This document shows positions 33,681-43,326 of a DNA stretch of 49,131 bases, in pieces. Position 1 is the first letter of the stretch, and each line of letters opens with the position of its first letter. The stretch is from an uncultured Lachnospiraceae bacterium (GTDB taxonomy: Bacteria; Bacillota; Clostridia; Lachnospirales; Lachnospiraceae): NCBI GenBank assembly GCA_949878435.1, contig CATLAK010000022.1:1-49131 (forward strand), read 5' to 3'. The translations under genes were made by a program, and so were the position numbers. The notes under the pieces are model-generated. The model had not been told where the DNA came from. It did no database searches and saw nothing but the letters and a program-made list of their open reading frames with translations.

Positions 33681-36229
33681 AGAGAGTTGCAAACAAGAAG
33701 ATCATCCGCACCCTGTCCTACAGAACCATGCGGGAAAAGAAATGGAAGAACATCATAGCAATCCTGGCGATTGCCCTCACCACCTTGCTGTTTACGGCGT
33801 TATTTACGGTGGGCACTTCCATGATGGAGTCCATGCAGGAGGGAATCTTCCGTCAGATCGGCACCAGCGCCCACGGCGGTTACAAATACCTTTCAGAGGA
33901 AGAGTATGAGAGAATCAAAGCGGCAGGCGGTTACAAAGATATTGCTTATGATATTGTAGCCGGATTTGCCCAGAACCCGGAACTGAATATGCTGCAGACG
34001 GAAGTGCGCTACGCAGAAGATAAGATGGCAAAGTGGAGCTATTGCTATCCCGAAAAGGGCGGAATGCCAAAGGAGATGAAGGAGTGTGCCGCCAGCAGCA
34101 AAGTGCTTGAGGCGCTGGGTGTCCCTCTTGAACTGGGCGCGAAGGTGCCGCTCACCATCGTGACCCATGATAAGGATGGCAGGGAAAAGACGTTTAATGA
34201 GGAGTTTATCTTAAGCGGATTCTGGTATTCCAATGACGCCTCCCATGCGCAGGAATTTTGGATTTCAAGGCAGTGGCTGGATGCGCATGTAGATTTGCTG
34301 GAAGAAAACTATTATAAACGTGAAGAGGAAAGAGGGCTTTTTCATCCAGAGGGAACACTTTCGGCAAGTGTATGGTTTGATTCCTCCTATGACATAGAGT
34401 CCCAGGTCAGCGACCTGACTAAGAGAGCCGGCTTTGCCGAAGACGAATTGAGGGAATCGGTCAATTGGGGATATGCCACCGCCACCATGGACGGAATGAC
34501 GATTGTGCTGGGAGTCGGGTTGCTAGGCATTATCATTTTGTCAGGATACCTGATTATCTATAATATCTTTTATATCAATGTGAGCAGTGATATCCGGTAC
34601 TATGGACTTTTAAAGACCATTGGCACCACAGGAAAGCAGTTAAGAAGGATGGTACGCGCCCAGGCGCTTTTGCTCTCCGCAGTGGGGATTCCCATAGGGC
34701 TTTTTGCCGGATGGTTCGTGGGGAAAATGCTTTTGCCCTTTATCTACAGCGCGGTCAGCGTTTCTGTAGAAAATATCTCTCTTAATCCATGGATATTTGC
34801 TGGTTCGGCGGTATTTGCTCTATTCGTGGTCTATCTAAGCTGCATCAAGCCCTGCCGGCTGGCGGCGAAGGTATCTCCCATAGAAGCGGTGCGCTATGTG
34901 GAGAACAAACAATATAAAAAGAAAGAAAAGAAATCCGGCAGGATTTCCGCCGCCCGTCTGGCAGCTGCCAATATGGGAAGGAACAAACGCAAGGCAGCGG
35001 TAGTGGTGGCATCTTTATCCTTGAGCCTCGTTCTGCTAAATGGAACCTACTGCCTGATCAAAGGATTCAGTTTTGACCAGTATGTGAAAACATATCTTTT
35101 GGCGGATATGCAGGTCAGCCATTACAGTGCGGTCAATATGACAGCGCCGGAGACAGATTATGAAGCGGTCACCAAAGAGGCGGTATCAGAGATACAGAAA
35201 ATGGACGGGGTAGAGAAGGTCAGTTCGCTGCAGTGCAGGGGTGGTCTTCTGACTTACTCACCGGAAATGCTGGAGAAATTTTCAGCCTATTGGAGCCCGG
35301 AGAAAATAAGCGAGAAGGGGCGGTTCATGGAGCAAATTGTGGCACAGATCATGGAAAGCGGAACGACTAACGGACGCTGTTATTGCCTTCCCGACGACCT
35401 GTTTTCGGAGCTTTCTTTGCTGGAAGGAGAATTGGATCTTGAGAAGTTTAAGCAGGGCGGATATGCACTGTGGACGCAAAGAGACGATGAAAACTTGATT
35501 TCCGTAGGTGATAAGGTTACGCTGGGAAGCGGCGACGAATCGCTGCCTTCAAAAGAACTGGAAATCATGGCAATCGTGGATTACCCTTATGCCATCAGTA
35601 CCAAAAGCTGGGTGGTAGGCGGCGAAGAGTTTGTACTTAGTGAAAAGGACTTCGAGGAACTATATGACACGAGAGGAGCCATTCACGCCTGCATCGATGT
35701 GGCAGAAGGGACAGATAAGCAGGTGGCAGCAGAAATCACCTCGCTGCTGGAAGAGAAGTACCCAGATTTAGTATTGATTACCAAGGATTCCCTGCGGGAC
35801 GAATTTGCCAAGGAGACACGGATGTTTTCTGTGATTGGCAGCCTGCTTGCATTTATCTTAGGGGTGATTGGCGTCTTAAATCTGATCAACGCCATGATTA
35901 CCAGCATTCTTGCAAGAAAACAGGAATTTGCCATGATGCAGGCGGTGGGCATGACGGGAAAACAGCTGGAAAAAATGCTCACCATGGAGGGCATCTGGTA
36001 TGGCGCATTTACCCTTTTGATTTCACTGACTTTAGGAAATGTGGTCAGCTGCGGATTGATTTACATGCTTGGGAAAAATATGGCTTACTTTGAATGGAGC
36101 TTCAGCATCCTCCCCATGGTGGTCAGCATTCCCGTAATCCTTCTCATGTCCGTCATCCTGCCGGTGATCTGCTACCACAGCATGTGTAAAAAGAGCATCA
36201 TTGAACGCCTCCGGCTGGCAGAGATGTAA
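33677..36229 (+). CDS. FtsX-family ABC transporter permease
   Basis: The 850-residue membrane protein has two repeated halves. Each has one membrane segment, a large extracellular domain and three further segments: about 25-45, 45-265 and 275-385, then about 430-450, 455-715 and 720-835. The FtsX/MacB-type helices are in both halves (IIYNIFYINVSSDIRYYG LL... and LINAMITSILARKQEFAMMQ). The eight-segment layout resembles lipoprotein or peptide exporters more than ten-segment BceB. It works with the ATPase at 33000, probably exporting or detecting a peptide antibiotic or membrane stress signal. Confidence 0.92.
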   Translation: MKRVANKKIIRTLSYRTMREKKWKNIIAILAIALTTLLFTALFTVGTSMMESMQEGIFRQIGTSAHGGYKYLSEEEYERIKAAGGYKDIAYDIVAGFAQNPELNMLQTEVRYAEDKMAKWSYCYPEKGGMPKEMKECAASSKVLEALGVPLELGAKVPLTIVTHDKDGREKTFNEEFILSGFWYSNDASHAQEFWISRQWLDAHVDLLEENYYKREEERGLFHPEGTLSASVWFDSSYDIESQVSDLTKRAGFAEDELRESVNWGYATATMDGMTIVLGVGLLGIIILSGYLIIYNIFYINVSSDIRYYGLLKTIGTTGKQLRRMVRAQALLLSAVGIPIGLFAGWFVGKMLLPFIYSAVSVSVENISLNPWIFAGSAVFALFVVYLSCIKPCRLAAKVSPIEAVRYVENKQYKKKEKKSGRISAARLAAANMGRNKRKAAVVVASLSLSLVLLNGTYCLIKGFSFDQYVKTYLLADMQVSHYSAVNMTAPETDYEAVTKEAVSEIQKMDGVEKVSSLQCRGGLLTYSPEMLEKFSAYWSPEKISEKGRFMEQIVAQIMESGTTNGRCYCLPDDLFSELSLLEGELDLEKFKQGGYALWTQRDDENLISVGDKVTLGSGDESLPSKELEIMAIVDYPYAISTKSWVVGGEEFVLSEKDFEELYDTRGAIHACIDVAEGTDKQVAAEITSLLEEKYPDLVLITKDSLRDEFAKETRMFSVIGSLLAFILGVIGVLNLINAMITSILARKQEFAMMQAVGMTGKQLEKMLTMEGIWYGAFTLLISLTLGNVVSCGLIYMLGKNMAYFEWSFSILPMVVSIPVILLMSVILPVICYHSMCKKSIIERLRLAEM

Positions 36230-36234
36230 TCAGA

Positions 36235-36507
36235 TTATTGGTCGGTGCGGTGGGTACAATTGGGGTTCGTAAGGTCAAGCCCTGTTCCCTGCTCCATGGG
36301 GGAGCTTTCCTTCTGAACTGTTTTGGGAGGGGAAAACGGAAAACCACAGTCGAACTGTTTGCCGAACTCTAAGTTAGCCTGAATCAGATTATATTGCAGT
36401 AAAAGTTTTAGTGTGCTGGAGAGACACTCGGAGGTGTTGCAGTTTACTTCACACACATCTTTAAGGGAATGGGACAGATTGAGGATATCTAGTGAGGTTA
36501 TTGCCAT
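36235..36507 (-). CDS. Hypothetical Cys-containing small protein
   Basis: This 90-residue protein is not recognised. GGAG lies 5 nt before the ATG on the minus strand. The N-terminal half is amphipathic with three Cys (VCEVNCNTSEC), a helix follows (STLKLLLQYNLIQANLEFG), and the C terminus is polar with one further Cys. It faces the ABC operon tail-to-tail, leaving only 5 bp between stops. It could be a regulatory peptide or a chance frame. Confidence 0.45.
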   Translation of the reverse strand: MAITSLDILNLSHSLKDVCEVNCNTSECLSSTLKLLLQYNLIQANLEFGKQFDCGFPFSPPKTVQKESSPMEQGTGLDLTNPNCTHRTDQ

Positions 36508-36536
36508 AGGGACTCCATAGGATACGATTAGATATA

Positions 36537-36565
36537 AGAGTGGCTTGTGTTTTGCCGCTCTTTTT
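36537..36565 (+). terminator. Putative terminator
   Basis: AGAGTGGC pairs with GCCGCTCT (one T-G) around a 9-nt loop, followed by TTTTT. It would stop rightward transcription coming through from the ABC operon. Confidence 0.6.
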
Positions 36566-36793
36566 CTATAGTATATGTGCAGAAAAGGGGTTATGTGCAG
36601 GAAGCCGCATCCATCCGTTTAAGTACTGCCTGCCGCTCCATAGCCCTGCCTGTTCCGCTGCCGCCTGTCGCTATGCGCCGCCCGTAAATCCATCCCTCAA
36701 TTGTCATGCTCATTTCCAAACTCATTTGGTAAAATGATATTCATCTTTACAGTCAGTTTGAGCGATTGCTATGCCTTAATACAATTTTCATAA
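36566..36793. other. Gene-free stretch before AT-rich insert
   Basis: No convincing gene is visible. The right part (36738-36778) holds a short repeat related to one at 38215-38276, described separately. The middle is GC-rich with many Cys/Pro/Arg codons in all frames, suggesting decayed sequence. Confidence 0.4.
36738..36778. repeat. Left flanking repeat of AT-rich insert
   Basis: The segment contains ATCTTTACAGTCAG followed directly by TTTGAGCG and TATGCCTTA. The copy at 38215 has ATCTTAACAGTCAG, 14 extra bases, then TTTGAGCG and TATTGCCTTTTA. The two copies are in the same orientation and bracket the two-gene insert. Confidence 0.5.
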
Positions 36794-37309
36794 TTATTTG
36801 TTTTTTGCCATTGCAATTATTGCCAAAATAGCATTTATTAAACACCATGCTGCCCAGATATTTAAATCTACAAAACTTCCTGCTGAGCCAAATCCTATTA
36901 AAGATGCAAGAAGAAATAGGATAATCAGAGCAATGTTTCCGCCATTACGTTCGCTTTTTCTTGTGGCAACGGATACTATTCCACCAGATAGCATAAGTAT
37001 TGATAAAATAATTCCGCCGCTTCCGCTTGATTCTCCATTATTTGTGATTGCGTTTCCAAGTCCGGCGGCACACGACTGGAAAGAAACTAAAAGGAATAGC
37101 ACCATTGATAATATTCCAGAAACTAATTTCCAAGTCGCCAGAGGTGCTCCTGCTGACTTCTTTTTGCTGGCTGATGCGGCTGCATTAGCTGATGCATTTG
37201 ATGATAATGAAAGCTTCATCGAATGACCACATTTAGGGCATTTGATTGTCTGACCTGCCGACACTCCGGATATTAAGTTTCCACACTTTGCACATTTTAC
37301 ATTTGCCAT
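36794..37309 (-). CDS. Zinc-ribbon membrane protein, hypothetical
   Basis: The 171-residue protein has an N-terminal zinc ribbon with two CxxC pairs (CAKC at 5-8 and CPKC about 24-27), an Ala/Ser/Lys linker and about four hydrophobic segments (about 62-82, 100-115, 125-142, 150-168). The function is unknown; such proteins often accompany DUF5067-type genes in gut Firmicutes. AAAGGAGAAAG precedes the ATG. It follows the DUF5067 gene with a 21-bp gap on the same strand. Base composition is clearly more AT-rich than the flanking genes, suggesting recent acquisition. Confidence 0.78.
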   Translation of the reverse strand: MANVKCAKCGNLISGVSAGQTIKCPKCGHSMKLSLSSNASANAAASASKKKSAGAPLATWKLVSGILSMVLFLLVSFQSCAAGLGNAITNNGESSGSGGIILSILMLSGGIVSVATRKSERNGGNIALIILFLLASLIGFGSAGSFVDLNIWAAWCLINAILAIIAMAKNK

Positions 37310-37330
37310 TTGAACTTTCTCCTTTATATT

Positions 37331-38110
37331 TTATTGACTTAACTTGAGAGTCATTTTGTCCGATTTGTCATTAAACGAAAATGATTCTTTTACTATGACA
37401 TCCACATCGCTCATATCTGATATAGAGTAAGCACTACCGACTCTTATTGTTGTACCTTTTTGTACATCTTTTGATTCATTACTTGTATATTCGTTATCGT
37501 GTATATACGCTAGATCGCACTCTATTCCATTTTGGAACACTTGTGAATATACTGCCAGCAAAGCGCTTTGTGGTTCATCATCATTATTGGTAAAATCATA
37601 ATAAATGATAACACAGGGATTTCCATCATAATCAGCAGATACTTCATGACTCACATATTTTAAATGGAAAGTATCAAAATCCATATCAATAATTTGAGGA
37701 TTACTTTCATTCTCCCTTACCGTAATATTACTATTTTCAACCGAGTTCGATTGATTATCGTTATTTTCAGAGTCATTATTTTCAATAACAAGTTCTTTGC
37801 TGTAATTGCTTTCATCATACTTTGTTTGATCAGAAGCCGTAAAATTTTCCACAATATCAGTTGGCGTTGCAACATTCGCTTGCTCATATCCATTTGTTTG
37901 GGAAACCACAACGGCAAACATGACAAAACCTACTGCTGAACAGATAATTCCACAAATTGAAGGCCATCTGGCATATAGGTCGTTTCTTAATGCAATTATT
38001 GCTAAAATAAGAGAAATGGCGCATGGGATAACGCCAATGACGATACACGAAAGGCACATTCCCACAACGCCAAATATCAATGATAATAAACTGATTAAAC
38101 CTAATTCCAT
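37331..38110 (-). CDS. DUF5067-like protein with N-terminal membrane segments
   Basis: The 259-residue protein has two hydrophobic segments (about 3-38 and 50-72), an Asn/Ser/Glu-rich linker (to about 130) and a C-terminal extracellular Ig-like domain (about 140-255). The domain's FDTFHLKYVSHEVSADYDGNP and YYDFTNNDDEPQSA segments match the DUF5067 family as I know it. Its role is unknown. The start at 38110 follows AAAGGGGGATA; an upstream in-frame ATG would include the ribosome site. It is the first gene of the AT-rich pair with the zinc-ribbon gene. Confidence 0.8.
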   Translation of the reverse strand: MELGLISLLSLIFGVVGMCLSCIVIGVIPCAISLILAIIALRNDLYARWPSICGIICSAVGFVMFAVVVSQTNGYEQANVATPTDIVENFTASDQTKYDESNYSKELVIENNDSENNDNQSNSVENSNITVRENESNPQIIDMDFDTFHLKYVSHEVSADYDGNPCVIIYYDFTNNDDEPQSALLAVYSQVFQNGIECDLAYIHDNEYTSNESKDVQKGTTIRVGSAYSISDMSDVDVIVKESFSFNDKSDKMTLKLSQ

Positions 38111-38214
38111 AACATTATCCCCCTTTGTAATATGGAAAAGTATATCATAATTCAGGGGGGGCAATAAATATTTCCATTATCCTGCATTTTTTTCAAGCCT
38201 ATCCGCTAAAGGAA

Positions 38215-38276
38215 TATTTATCTTAACAGTCAGCCGGTATACGCCTGTTTGAGCGTCCGCCGTATTGCCTTTTAGT
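38215..38276. repeat. Right flanking repeat of AT-rich insert
   Basis: This is the longer copy of the repeat at 36738-36778, with 14 additional bases (CCGGTATACGCCTG) between its two conserved blocks. Read on the minus strand it encodes an open tail that ends in a stop near 38177, so it may be the 3' end of a lost gene. Confidence 0.5.
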
Positions 38277-38339
38277 TGGTTTGTTGATAGAATGAAGAAG
38301 GCAAAACAAATTATAGTGTGACTGGGAGAGTCGATAGAT

Positions 38340-38561
38340 ATGACACAGGCGATTTTAAGCGATGGAAAACGGAAGAAAGAGGAAAAGAGAAGGATAAAGG
38401 AGCGCAGGAAAAGAAGGGAGCGTATCAACTCGAGAATCGAGCGGGCGGTATCTTTTCTGGCAATCCTTTTATGTGTTGTTTTTTCTGTGTTAGATGTATT
38501 GGAGAAAAAGAGGATAGCGGGCGAAAGAGGAAGAAAGGAAGAGGCAGCAGGCGATGAGTGA
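38340..38561 (+). CDS. Small basic membrane protein, hypothetical
   Basis: The 73-residue protein is strongly basic at the N terminus (Lys/Arg/Glu-rich coiled region, 10-35) and has one hydrophobic segment ([19 protein letters not shown], about 36-54) followed by a charged tail. GGGAGAG lies 10-16 nt upstream of the ATG. It overlaps mtnA by 8 nt, so mtnA translation is probably coupled to it. No function is known. Confidence 0.6.
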   Translation: MTQAILSDGKRKKEEKRRIKERRKRRERINSRIERAVSFLAILLCVVFSVLDVLEKKRIAGERGRKEEAAGDE

Positions 38562-39624
38562 GAATATTATGACATACGAAACAGTGGATTTAAGCGATGA
38601 TGACGAAAGTGTCATTATTATTGACCAGACCAGATTACCGGGAAAGGTAGAGATGATTCGTTTAAGGACGGCGCAGGAAATCTGGGATGCGATTTATCTT
38701 TTGAAGGTCAGGGGAGCGCCGGCAATCGGGGTGGCAGCAGCATTCGGGATTTATGTGCTGGCAAGGCAGATTGCAGAGGAAGAGACGGAGTTTGAGGGAT
38801 TTTATAAAAGGTTCAAGGAGCAGAAGGAGTATCTGGACGCGGCGCGTCCTACGGCGGTCAATCTGGCGTGGGCGCTGAATCGGATGGACAGGGTGTGCCA
38901 GAAAGCACATGAGGATGGAAATGATGTGCCAAAGATCGTGGAGATTCTTGGCAGAGAGGCTGGGGAAATCAAAGAAGAGGACATCAGGGTGTGTAGAGCC
39001 ATCGGGGAATACGGTTTAAGTCTTGTAAAGCCGGGGGACGGGATTCTGACCCATTGTAATGCGGGACAGCTTGCGACCTGTAAGTATGGGACGGCGACGG
39101 CACCGATTTACTTAGGGCAGGAGAGAGGCTATCAGTTCCGGGTATTTGCAGATGAGACGAGACCGCTTTTGCAGGGAGCAAGGCTGACGGCATATGAACT
39201 GCACAGCGCCGGGGTGGATGTGACCCTTATCTGTGATAATATGTCAGGTATGGTCATGAAAAACGGATGGGTCAACGCCGTGTTCGTGGGATGTGACAGG
39301 GTGGCAGCCAACGGGGATGTGGCAAATAAGATCGGAACCAGTGTGGTGGCGGCAGTGGCAAAGCAGTATGGGATACCGTTTTATGTGTGTGCGCCTACTT
39401 CCACCATCGATTTGGACACGCCTACAGGGGCGGAGATTACGATTGAACAGCGTCCGGCAGAGGAAGTGACGGAAATGTGGTATAAAGAGCGGATGGCGCC
39501 GGAAGGGGTGAAGGTCTTTAATCCGGCGTTTGATGTGACGGATCATGAACTGATTACGGCAATTGTGACAGAACATGGTATCGCAAGGGCGCCGTTTACG
39601 GAATCTCTGAAAAAGTATAAATGA
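38554..39624 (+). CDS. mtnA: S-methyl-5-thioribose-1-phosphate isomerase
   Basis: The 356-residue enzyme converts 5-methylthioribose 1-phosphate to methylthioribulose 1-phosphate in methionine salvage. The family motifs are [17 protein letters not shown], the catalytic Cys in [11 protein letters not shown] (C168), GARLTAYEL and the catalytic Asp in [19 protein letters not shown] (D248). Start ATG 38554 lies inside the end of the upstream small gene. No other salvage genes are adjacent. An aldose-phosphate isomerase of the related eIF2B group is unlikely, given both catalytic residues. Confidence 0.93.
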   Translation: MSENIMTYETVDLSDDDESVIIIDQTRLPGKVEMIRLRTAQEIWDAIYLLKVRGAPAIGVAAAFGIYVLARQIAEEETEFEGFYKRFKEQKEYLDAARPTAVNLAWALNRMDRVCQKAHEDGNDVPKIVEILGREAGEIKEEDIRVCRAIGEYGLSLVKPGDGILTHCNAGQLATCKYGTATAPIYLGQERGYQFRVFADETRPLLQGARLTAYELHSAGVDVTLICDNMSGMVMKNGWVNAVFVGCDRVAANGDVANKIGTSVVAAVAKQYGIPFYVCAPTSTIDLDTPTGAEITIEQRPAEEVTEMWYKERMAPEGVKVFNPAFDVTDHELITAIVTEHGIARAPFTESLKKYK

Positions 39625-39640
39625 CTGCCTGCGGAAATAA

Positions 39641-39684
39641 AAAGGTATCCTCCCACAGGAAAACCGTTGGAGGATACCTTTTTT
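39641..39684 (+). terminator. Terminator of mtnA
   Basis: AAAGGTATCCTCC pairs perfectly with GGAGGATACCTTT (13 bp), followed by further T residues. With A residues on the left side it may act in both directions. Confidence 0.93.
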
Positions 39685-39804
39685 ATAAGCTCTGATGTTT
39701 CTATCACCCGTATAACCAAAATTCATACATGATAGAGTAAAATATGTATGTCGTGTGTCGTCTGCAGCGCATTGTATATAAGTTATTGGACAGAAAAAAT
39801 TCTT

Positions 39805-41493
39805 CTAAGCTTTTAACTTGAATTGTCCGACTAATCCTTCCAGATTGTCAGACTGTGCGGACAGTTCTTCACTAGTAGCGGAAGTTTCCTGCGCTGCTGC
39901 TGAATTATTCTGAATGACTTCAGAAATTTGTTCCACGCCCATTTCAAGCTGTTTCATGGCATCGGCCTGCTCGTCGGATAATTCGCTGATTTCCTTTGTG
40001 GATGAGGCAAGCATTTTGATACCTTCGATGACAGCTTCAATGGCGGCTGTGGTTTTGGCTGTGATTTCATTTCCATGTTCGATTTCTACAATGGAGTTTT
40101 CAATCAGTTTCTTTGTATTAATTGCGGAATTGGCGCTGTCTGATGCCAGCTTGCCAATCTGATCTGCCACGACGGCAAATCCTTTTCCGGCTTCTCCTGC
40201 TCTTGCGGCTTCGATGGAAGCGTTGAGAGATAGAAGATTTGTCTGGGAAGCGATGTCTTCGATTTCAGCGATGATGTTTGCAATCTGCTTAGAAGTATCG
40301 TTGATCCGTCCCATTGCGGTGTTGAGAAGCTTGATATCTTCATTGCTCTTTTCGGCGGCTTTTTCAAATCCTTCTGCGTCTTTATAAGAACGTTTTGCCT
40401 TTTCGGAACTGTGTACGACTGCCTCTGTGATATTTTGAATGGTCGCAGTCAGTTCTTCCACGGAACCTGCCTGATCGGTAGCGCCTTCTGCCAATGCCTG
40501 CGCGCTTTCAGCCATCTGACCGGCGCCTAATGCAACCTGCTCGGCAGCTTCATTGATATTTTTGAGTGTGCCGTTTAAAGAAGATATAATTGTTTCAAGG
40601 GCATCCGACAGGGCTTTAAAATCACCCTTAAATTCTATGTCGGAAGTGATAGTGAAATTGCCTGTGGCAGCTTCATTAAGGCATCTGCTCAATTCATTGA
40701 TATACAGTTTCAGGCTGTCAGTAGCTTCCCTGAAAGAGTCGGTCATCTCGCCGATTTCATCAGGATACATTTTTTCAATTTCAATATCCAGATTCCCCTG
40801 TGCAAGTTTAGCGGATGCTTCCTTGACATGCGTGATAGGCTCTGAAAACAATTTTGCCACAAATTTGGAGAACTTTGTAGCGACTAAAACGGCAAGCAAA
40901 GCAACAAGAACGATTACGGCTAAAATAATATAAGTTTGAATCCCTAAAGAACTGGACACTTCATTTCCCATTTTCACATTTAAATCGATCAATCCTTCTA
41001 CTGCATTGGTCAACTGCTTCAGGGCAGGTTTGCCTTGGGAAATCAACATGTCGCGGGCTTCATCATTTTTGTTTTGCATTGCCAGTTCCTGCACTTCGGC
41101 AAATATGCTGCGGTATTCAGGCAAAGTTTCTTCAATGATTTTAACGTATTCCTTTTCTTCGGCTGTGTTGCAATGCTGCACCATCGTAACGACGGCAGCA
41201 TTTGTAATTTCCTGTGTCTGCGCTAATTCGTCTGCAGATTCCTGCAAATCTGCCTCATCTTCTAAAAGAATCATTTCTCTTATAATTGCAGGTTCCTTAT
41301 TCAGATAGGTGCTGAAGATACCAATTTCACCTTGGGAAAATCCATTGGAGACCAAAGCGTTACTGTATTGGATATCGTGGAGCAGCAAAAAAATAAGACC
41401 TAAAATACCAGAGATGCTGGCGATGGCAACAACCAGTGCAAAACAATACCTCAGCTTCTTCTCGACCTTCATATTTTTAATCTTGTTTAACAT
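39805..41493 (-). CDS. Methyl-accepting chemotaxis protein
   Basis: The 562-residue receptor has a first membrane segment (about 15-37), a periplasmic-type four-helix bundle (about 40-185, Glu/Ala/Gln-rich), a second segment (about 190-207), a HAMP domain (about 210-262) and a long coiled-coil signalling domain. The hairpin tip [27 protein letters not shown] is characteristic. It ends in the C-terminal [25 protein letters not shown] lies 12 nt before the ATG. It signals to CheA/CheW, which are not in the window. The ligand is unknown. Confidence 0.95.
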   Translation of the reverse strand: MLNKIKNMKVEKKLRYCFALVVAIASISGILGLIFLLLHDIQYSNALVSNGFSQGEIGIFSTYLNKEPAIIREMILLEDEADLQESADELAQTQEITNAAVVTMVQHCNTAEEKEYVKIIEETLPEYRSIFAEVQELAMQNKNDEARDMLISQGKPALKQLTNAVEGLIDLNVKMGNEVSSSLGIQTYIILAVIVLVALLAVLVATKFSKFVAKLFSEPITHVKEASAKLAQGNLDIEIEKMYPDEIGEMTDSFREATDSLKLYINELSRCLNEAATGNFTITSDIEFKGDFKALSDALETIISSLNGTLKNINEAAEQVALGAGQMAESAQALAEGATDQAGSVEELTATIQNITEAVVHSSEKAKRSYKDAEGFEKAAEKSNEDIKLLNTAMGRINDTSKQIANIIAEIEDIASQTNLLSLNASIEAARAGEAGKGFAVVADQIGKLASDSANSAINTKKLIENSIVEIEHGNEITAKTTAAIEAVIEGIKMLASSTKEISELSDEQADAMKQLEMGVEQISEVIQNNSAAAQETSATSEELSAQSDNLEGLVGQFKLKA

Positions 41494-41563
41494 AAAATTC
41501 TCTTATCCTCCCTTTGGGAACAAATTATGTCTGATTCCCACATTTTTACTGCGATTCAGCCTT

Positions 41564-41575
41564 TGCACCGGTGCA
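41564..41575. promoter_or_regulatory. Perfect palindrome upstream of chemoreceptor gene
   Basis: TGCACCGGTGCA is a perfect 12-bp palindrome 71 bp upstream of the chemoreceptor start. It may be a regulator site. No clear promoter could be assigned in the 267-bp gap 41494-41760. Confidence 0.3.
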
Positions 41576-41741
41576 TGAAAATACGGGCATAAGTCTGAAA
41601 GGGTAAGGTAATTTTATCTGTGAACAGCTTAGATACAATACTTTATTATGATGTCAAGGTTCGGGTTCTGAAATAATATATCAGTTAATAGATATATTGC
41701 ATAATTAGAATATGTTTCATTATACCATTTTTGGGAAAAAT

Positions 41742-41770
41742 TACAATAAAATGGGCAAAATCAAAAGCCC
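41742..41770 (-). terminator. Weak terminator of hydrolase gene
   Basis: On the minus strand, GGGC-N10-GCCC spans the stop codon of the hydrolase and is followed by ATTTTATT. The stem is short. Confidence 0.4.
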
Positions 41771-43128
41771 AAATTTTTCAGTTCAGATACGATCCGTATA
41801 TAGGCTTCAATGACATCGAACCCTTTATAGTCTTCCCGTTTCAAATCGATCATATCTCCGTGGGAGATTCCCCGCCTGCCGCTGCTGGCAAAAACTGTCT
41901 TGAAGTGTCCCCATTTGGCTGACTCGATGCTTACGAGTCCGTCGTTTTTGGGGGCGCCGGTGAAGAACATAATGAGGTTGGGGATGCTCAAAAGATGGTC
42001 CCCGAGGGTGTGCTTTACATAAGAAGCATAACTTTGATAATAGACGCATGGGGCGTCCTTATAGGTTTCATTGAATGTTTTGCAAAACTCACTGGAAAGC
42101 TGCTTGCTGGCATGGTAACAGTCCGGCGCCGGATCGCCCAGCCTCTTATAGGTGGAGTCGAAAAGGGAGGCAACCAGACGGTAAACAGAATCCGGCAGTT
42201 TATTTAAAACATTTAAGAGTTCCGATCCTCTGTGGGGAGTGGATATGGTGGTCAGGGACGCTACCTGATTTTCCATATGTAAGCCTGAGATTAAATAGCG
42301 GGCGTCAAGACCTCCCTTGGAGTGGGCGATAATATTGACTTTGTCACAGTGGTTCTCTGCAAGAATCTTCTCTATTGTATCCCTAATAATCAGCGCATTG
42401 TCCTCGATCGTTCCCCATGCCTGCTGGTGACCGTAATAGACAGTGGCACCGTTTCTCACCAATTCCGCTGGAATGCGCCCCCAGTAATTGAAATACTGCA
42501 GATCCCGAAATCCAATCCCGTGGAGCAGGACGATGGGATATTTGGTAGCGCAGACTTCAGAATCCGCCCGAATCTGTCTGTTTTCAAACCGATAGACCTC
42601 CGCATCATATTCAATTTTTGCCCGCCGGCTCAGATACCGGGCAAGAAACAGATGAATGAGCGGTATCCACAAAAAGAAGACAAACACCACCCTTTTCCAG
42701 ACGCCAAGGCTGCGGCAGGTACACAGAATTCGTATGCATCCGTTCAAAATAAGAAAATAAAAGAAGAAAAAAGCAGCCACCGCGTCAAACAAGACGACAG
42801 ACATTCCGCTGCCGGAAAACAGAACAAGCGCAGGGGTATATAGTTTAAAGAAATAAAGGAAAGGCTGTGCAAGAATCCCCCAGAAACACAACCGGAAGAT
42901 TTTCGTTGCCCCTTTCATGATCTTAAGCCGGAGAGAGACCGGATTCTTGTCCTTGTAAGGCATAAGATGCAGGTAACATAGGACAGCGGCATATATAAAA
43001 ATCAGCAATACAGAAAAAACGGTATACAGCAGGTATTCTCCATGTTTATACTCCCAGTCGTAACATATGTCATAGGCAATTACGCGCAGTAACTGCAGCA
43101 GTAAAATAATATGCGGTAAAAAAATCAT
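41761..43128 (-). CDS. Membrane-anchored alpha/beta hydrolase (lipase-like)
   Basis: The 455-residue protein has about four or five hydrophobic segments in the first 165 residues, then an alpha/beta hydrolase domain. Lipase motifs are PIVLLHGIG (oxyanion hole), nucleophile S270 in IIAHSKGGLDARY, a probable Asp in KNDGLVSIESAKWG and His in GISHGDMID. The layout resembles triacylglycerol lipases or acyltransferases attached to the membrane. The active domain probably faces outward, which is inference. AAAGAGGGATGG precedes the ATG. It is monocistronic. Confidence 0.85.
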   Translation of the reverse strand: MIFLPHIILLLQLLRVIAYDICYDWEYKHGEYLLYTVFSVLLIFIYAAVLCYLHLMPYKDKNPVSLRLKIMKGATKIFRLCFWGILAQPFLYFFKLYTPALVLFSGSGMSVVLFDAVAAFFFFYFLILNGCIRILCTCRSLGVWKRVVFVFFLWIPLIHLFLARYLSRRAKIEYDAEVYRFENRQIRADSEVCATKYPIVLLHGIGFRDLQYFNYWGRIPAELVRNGATVYYGHQQAWGTIEDNALIIRDTIEKILAENHCDKVNIIAHSKGGLDARYLISGLHMENQVASLTTISTPHRGSELLNVLNKLPDSVYRLVASLFDSTYKRLGDPAPDCYHASKQLSSEFCKTFNETYKDAPCVYYQSYASYVKHTLGDHLLSIPNLIMFFTGAPKNDGLVSIESAKWGHFKTVFASSGRRGISHGDMIDLKREDYKGFDVIEAYIRIVSELKNLGF

Positions 43129-43292
43129 TTTCCATCCCTCTTTTGAATAAATCAGTTGTTGGTTCTATCAATGATTTCATTTTACCATAATTTGCACGTG
43201 AGAACAAATCTGCCACATTTCTTTTCTCGGGGATGAACAAAAATCGTCAAATATTAACAGGAATGGCAATACCGCAAGAAACCTTAAGAAGC

Positions 43293-43298
43293 TATAAT
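43293..43298 (+). promoter_or_regulatory. Probable -10 box of GH94 operon
   Basis: A consensus TATAAT lies 28 bp before the GH94 start, but no good -35 is found at 16-19 bp. The promoter may need an activator. Confidence 0.4.
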
Positions 43299-43326
43299 AA
43301 AATCATAAGGAAGGGAGGAGTCTGCT

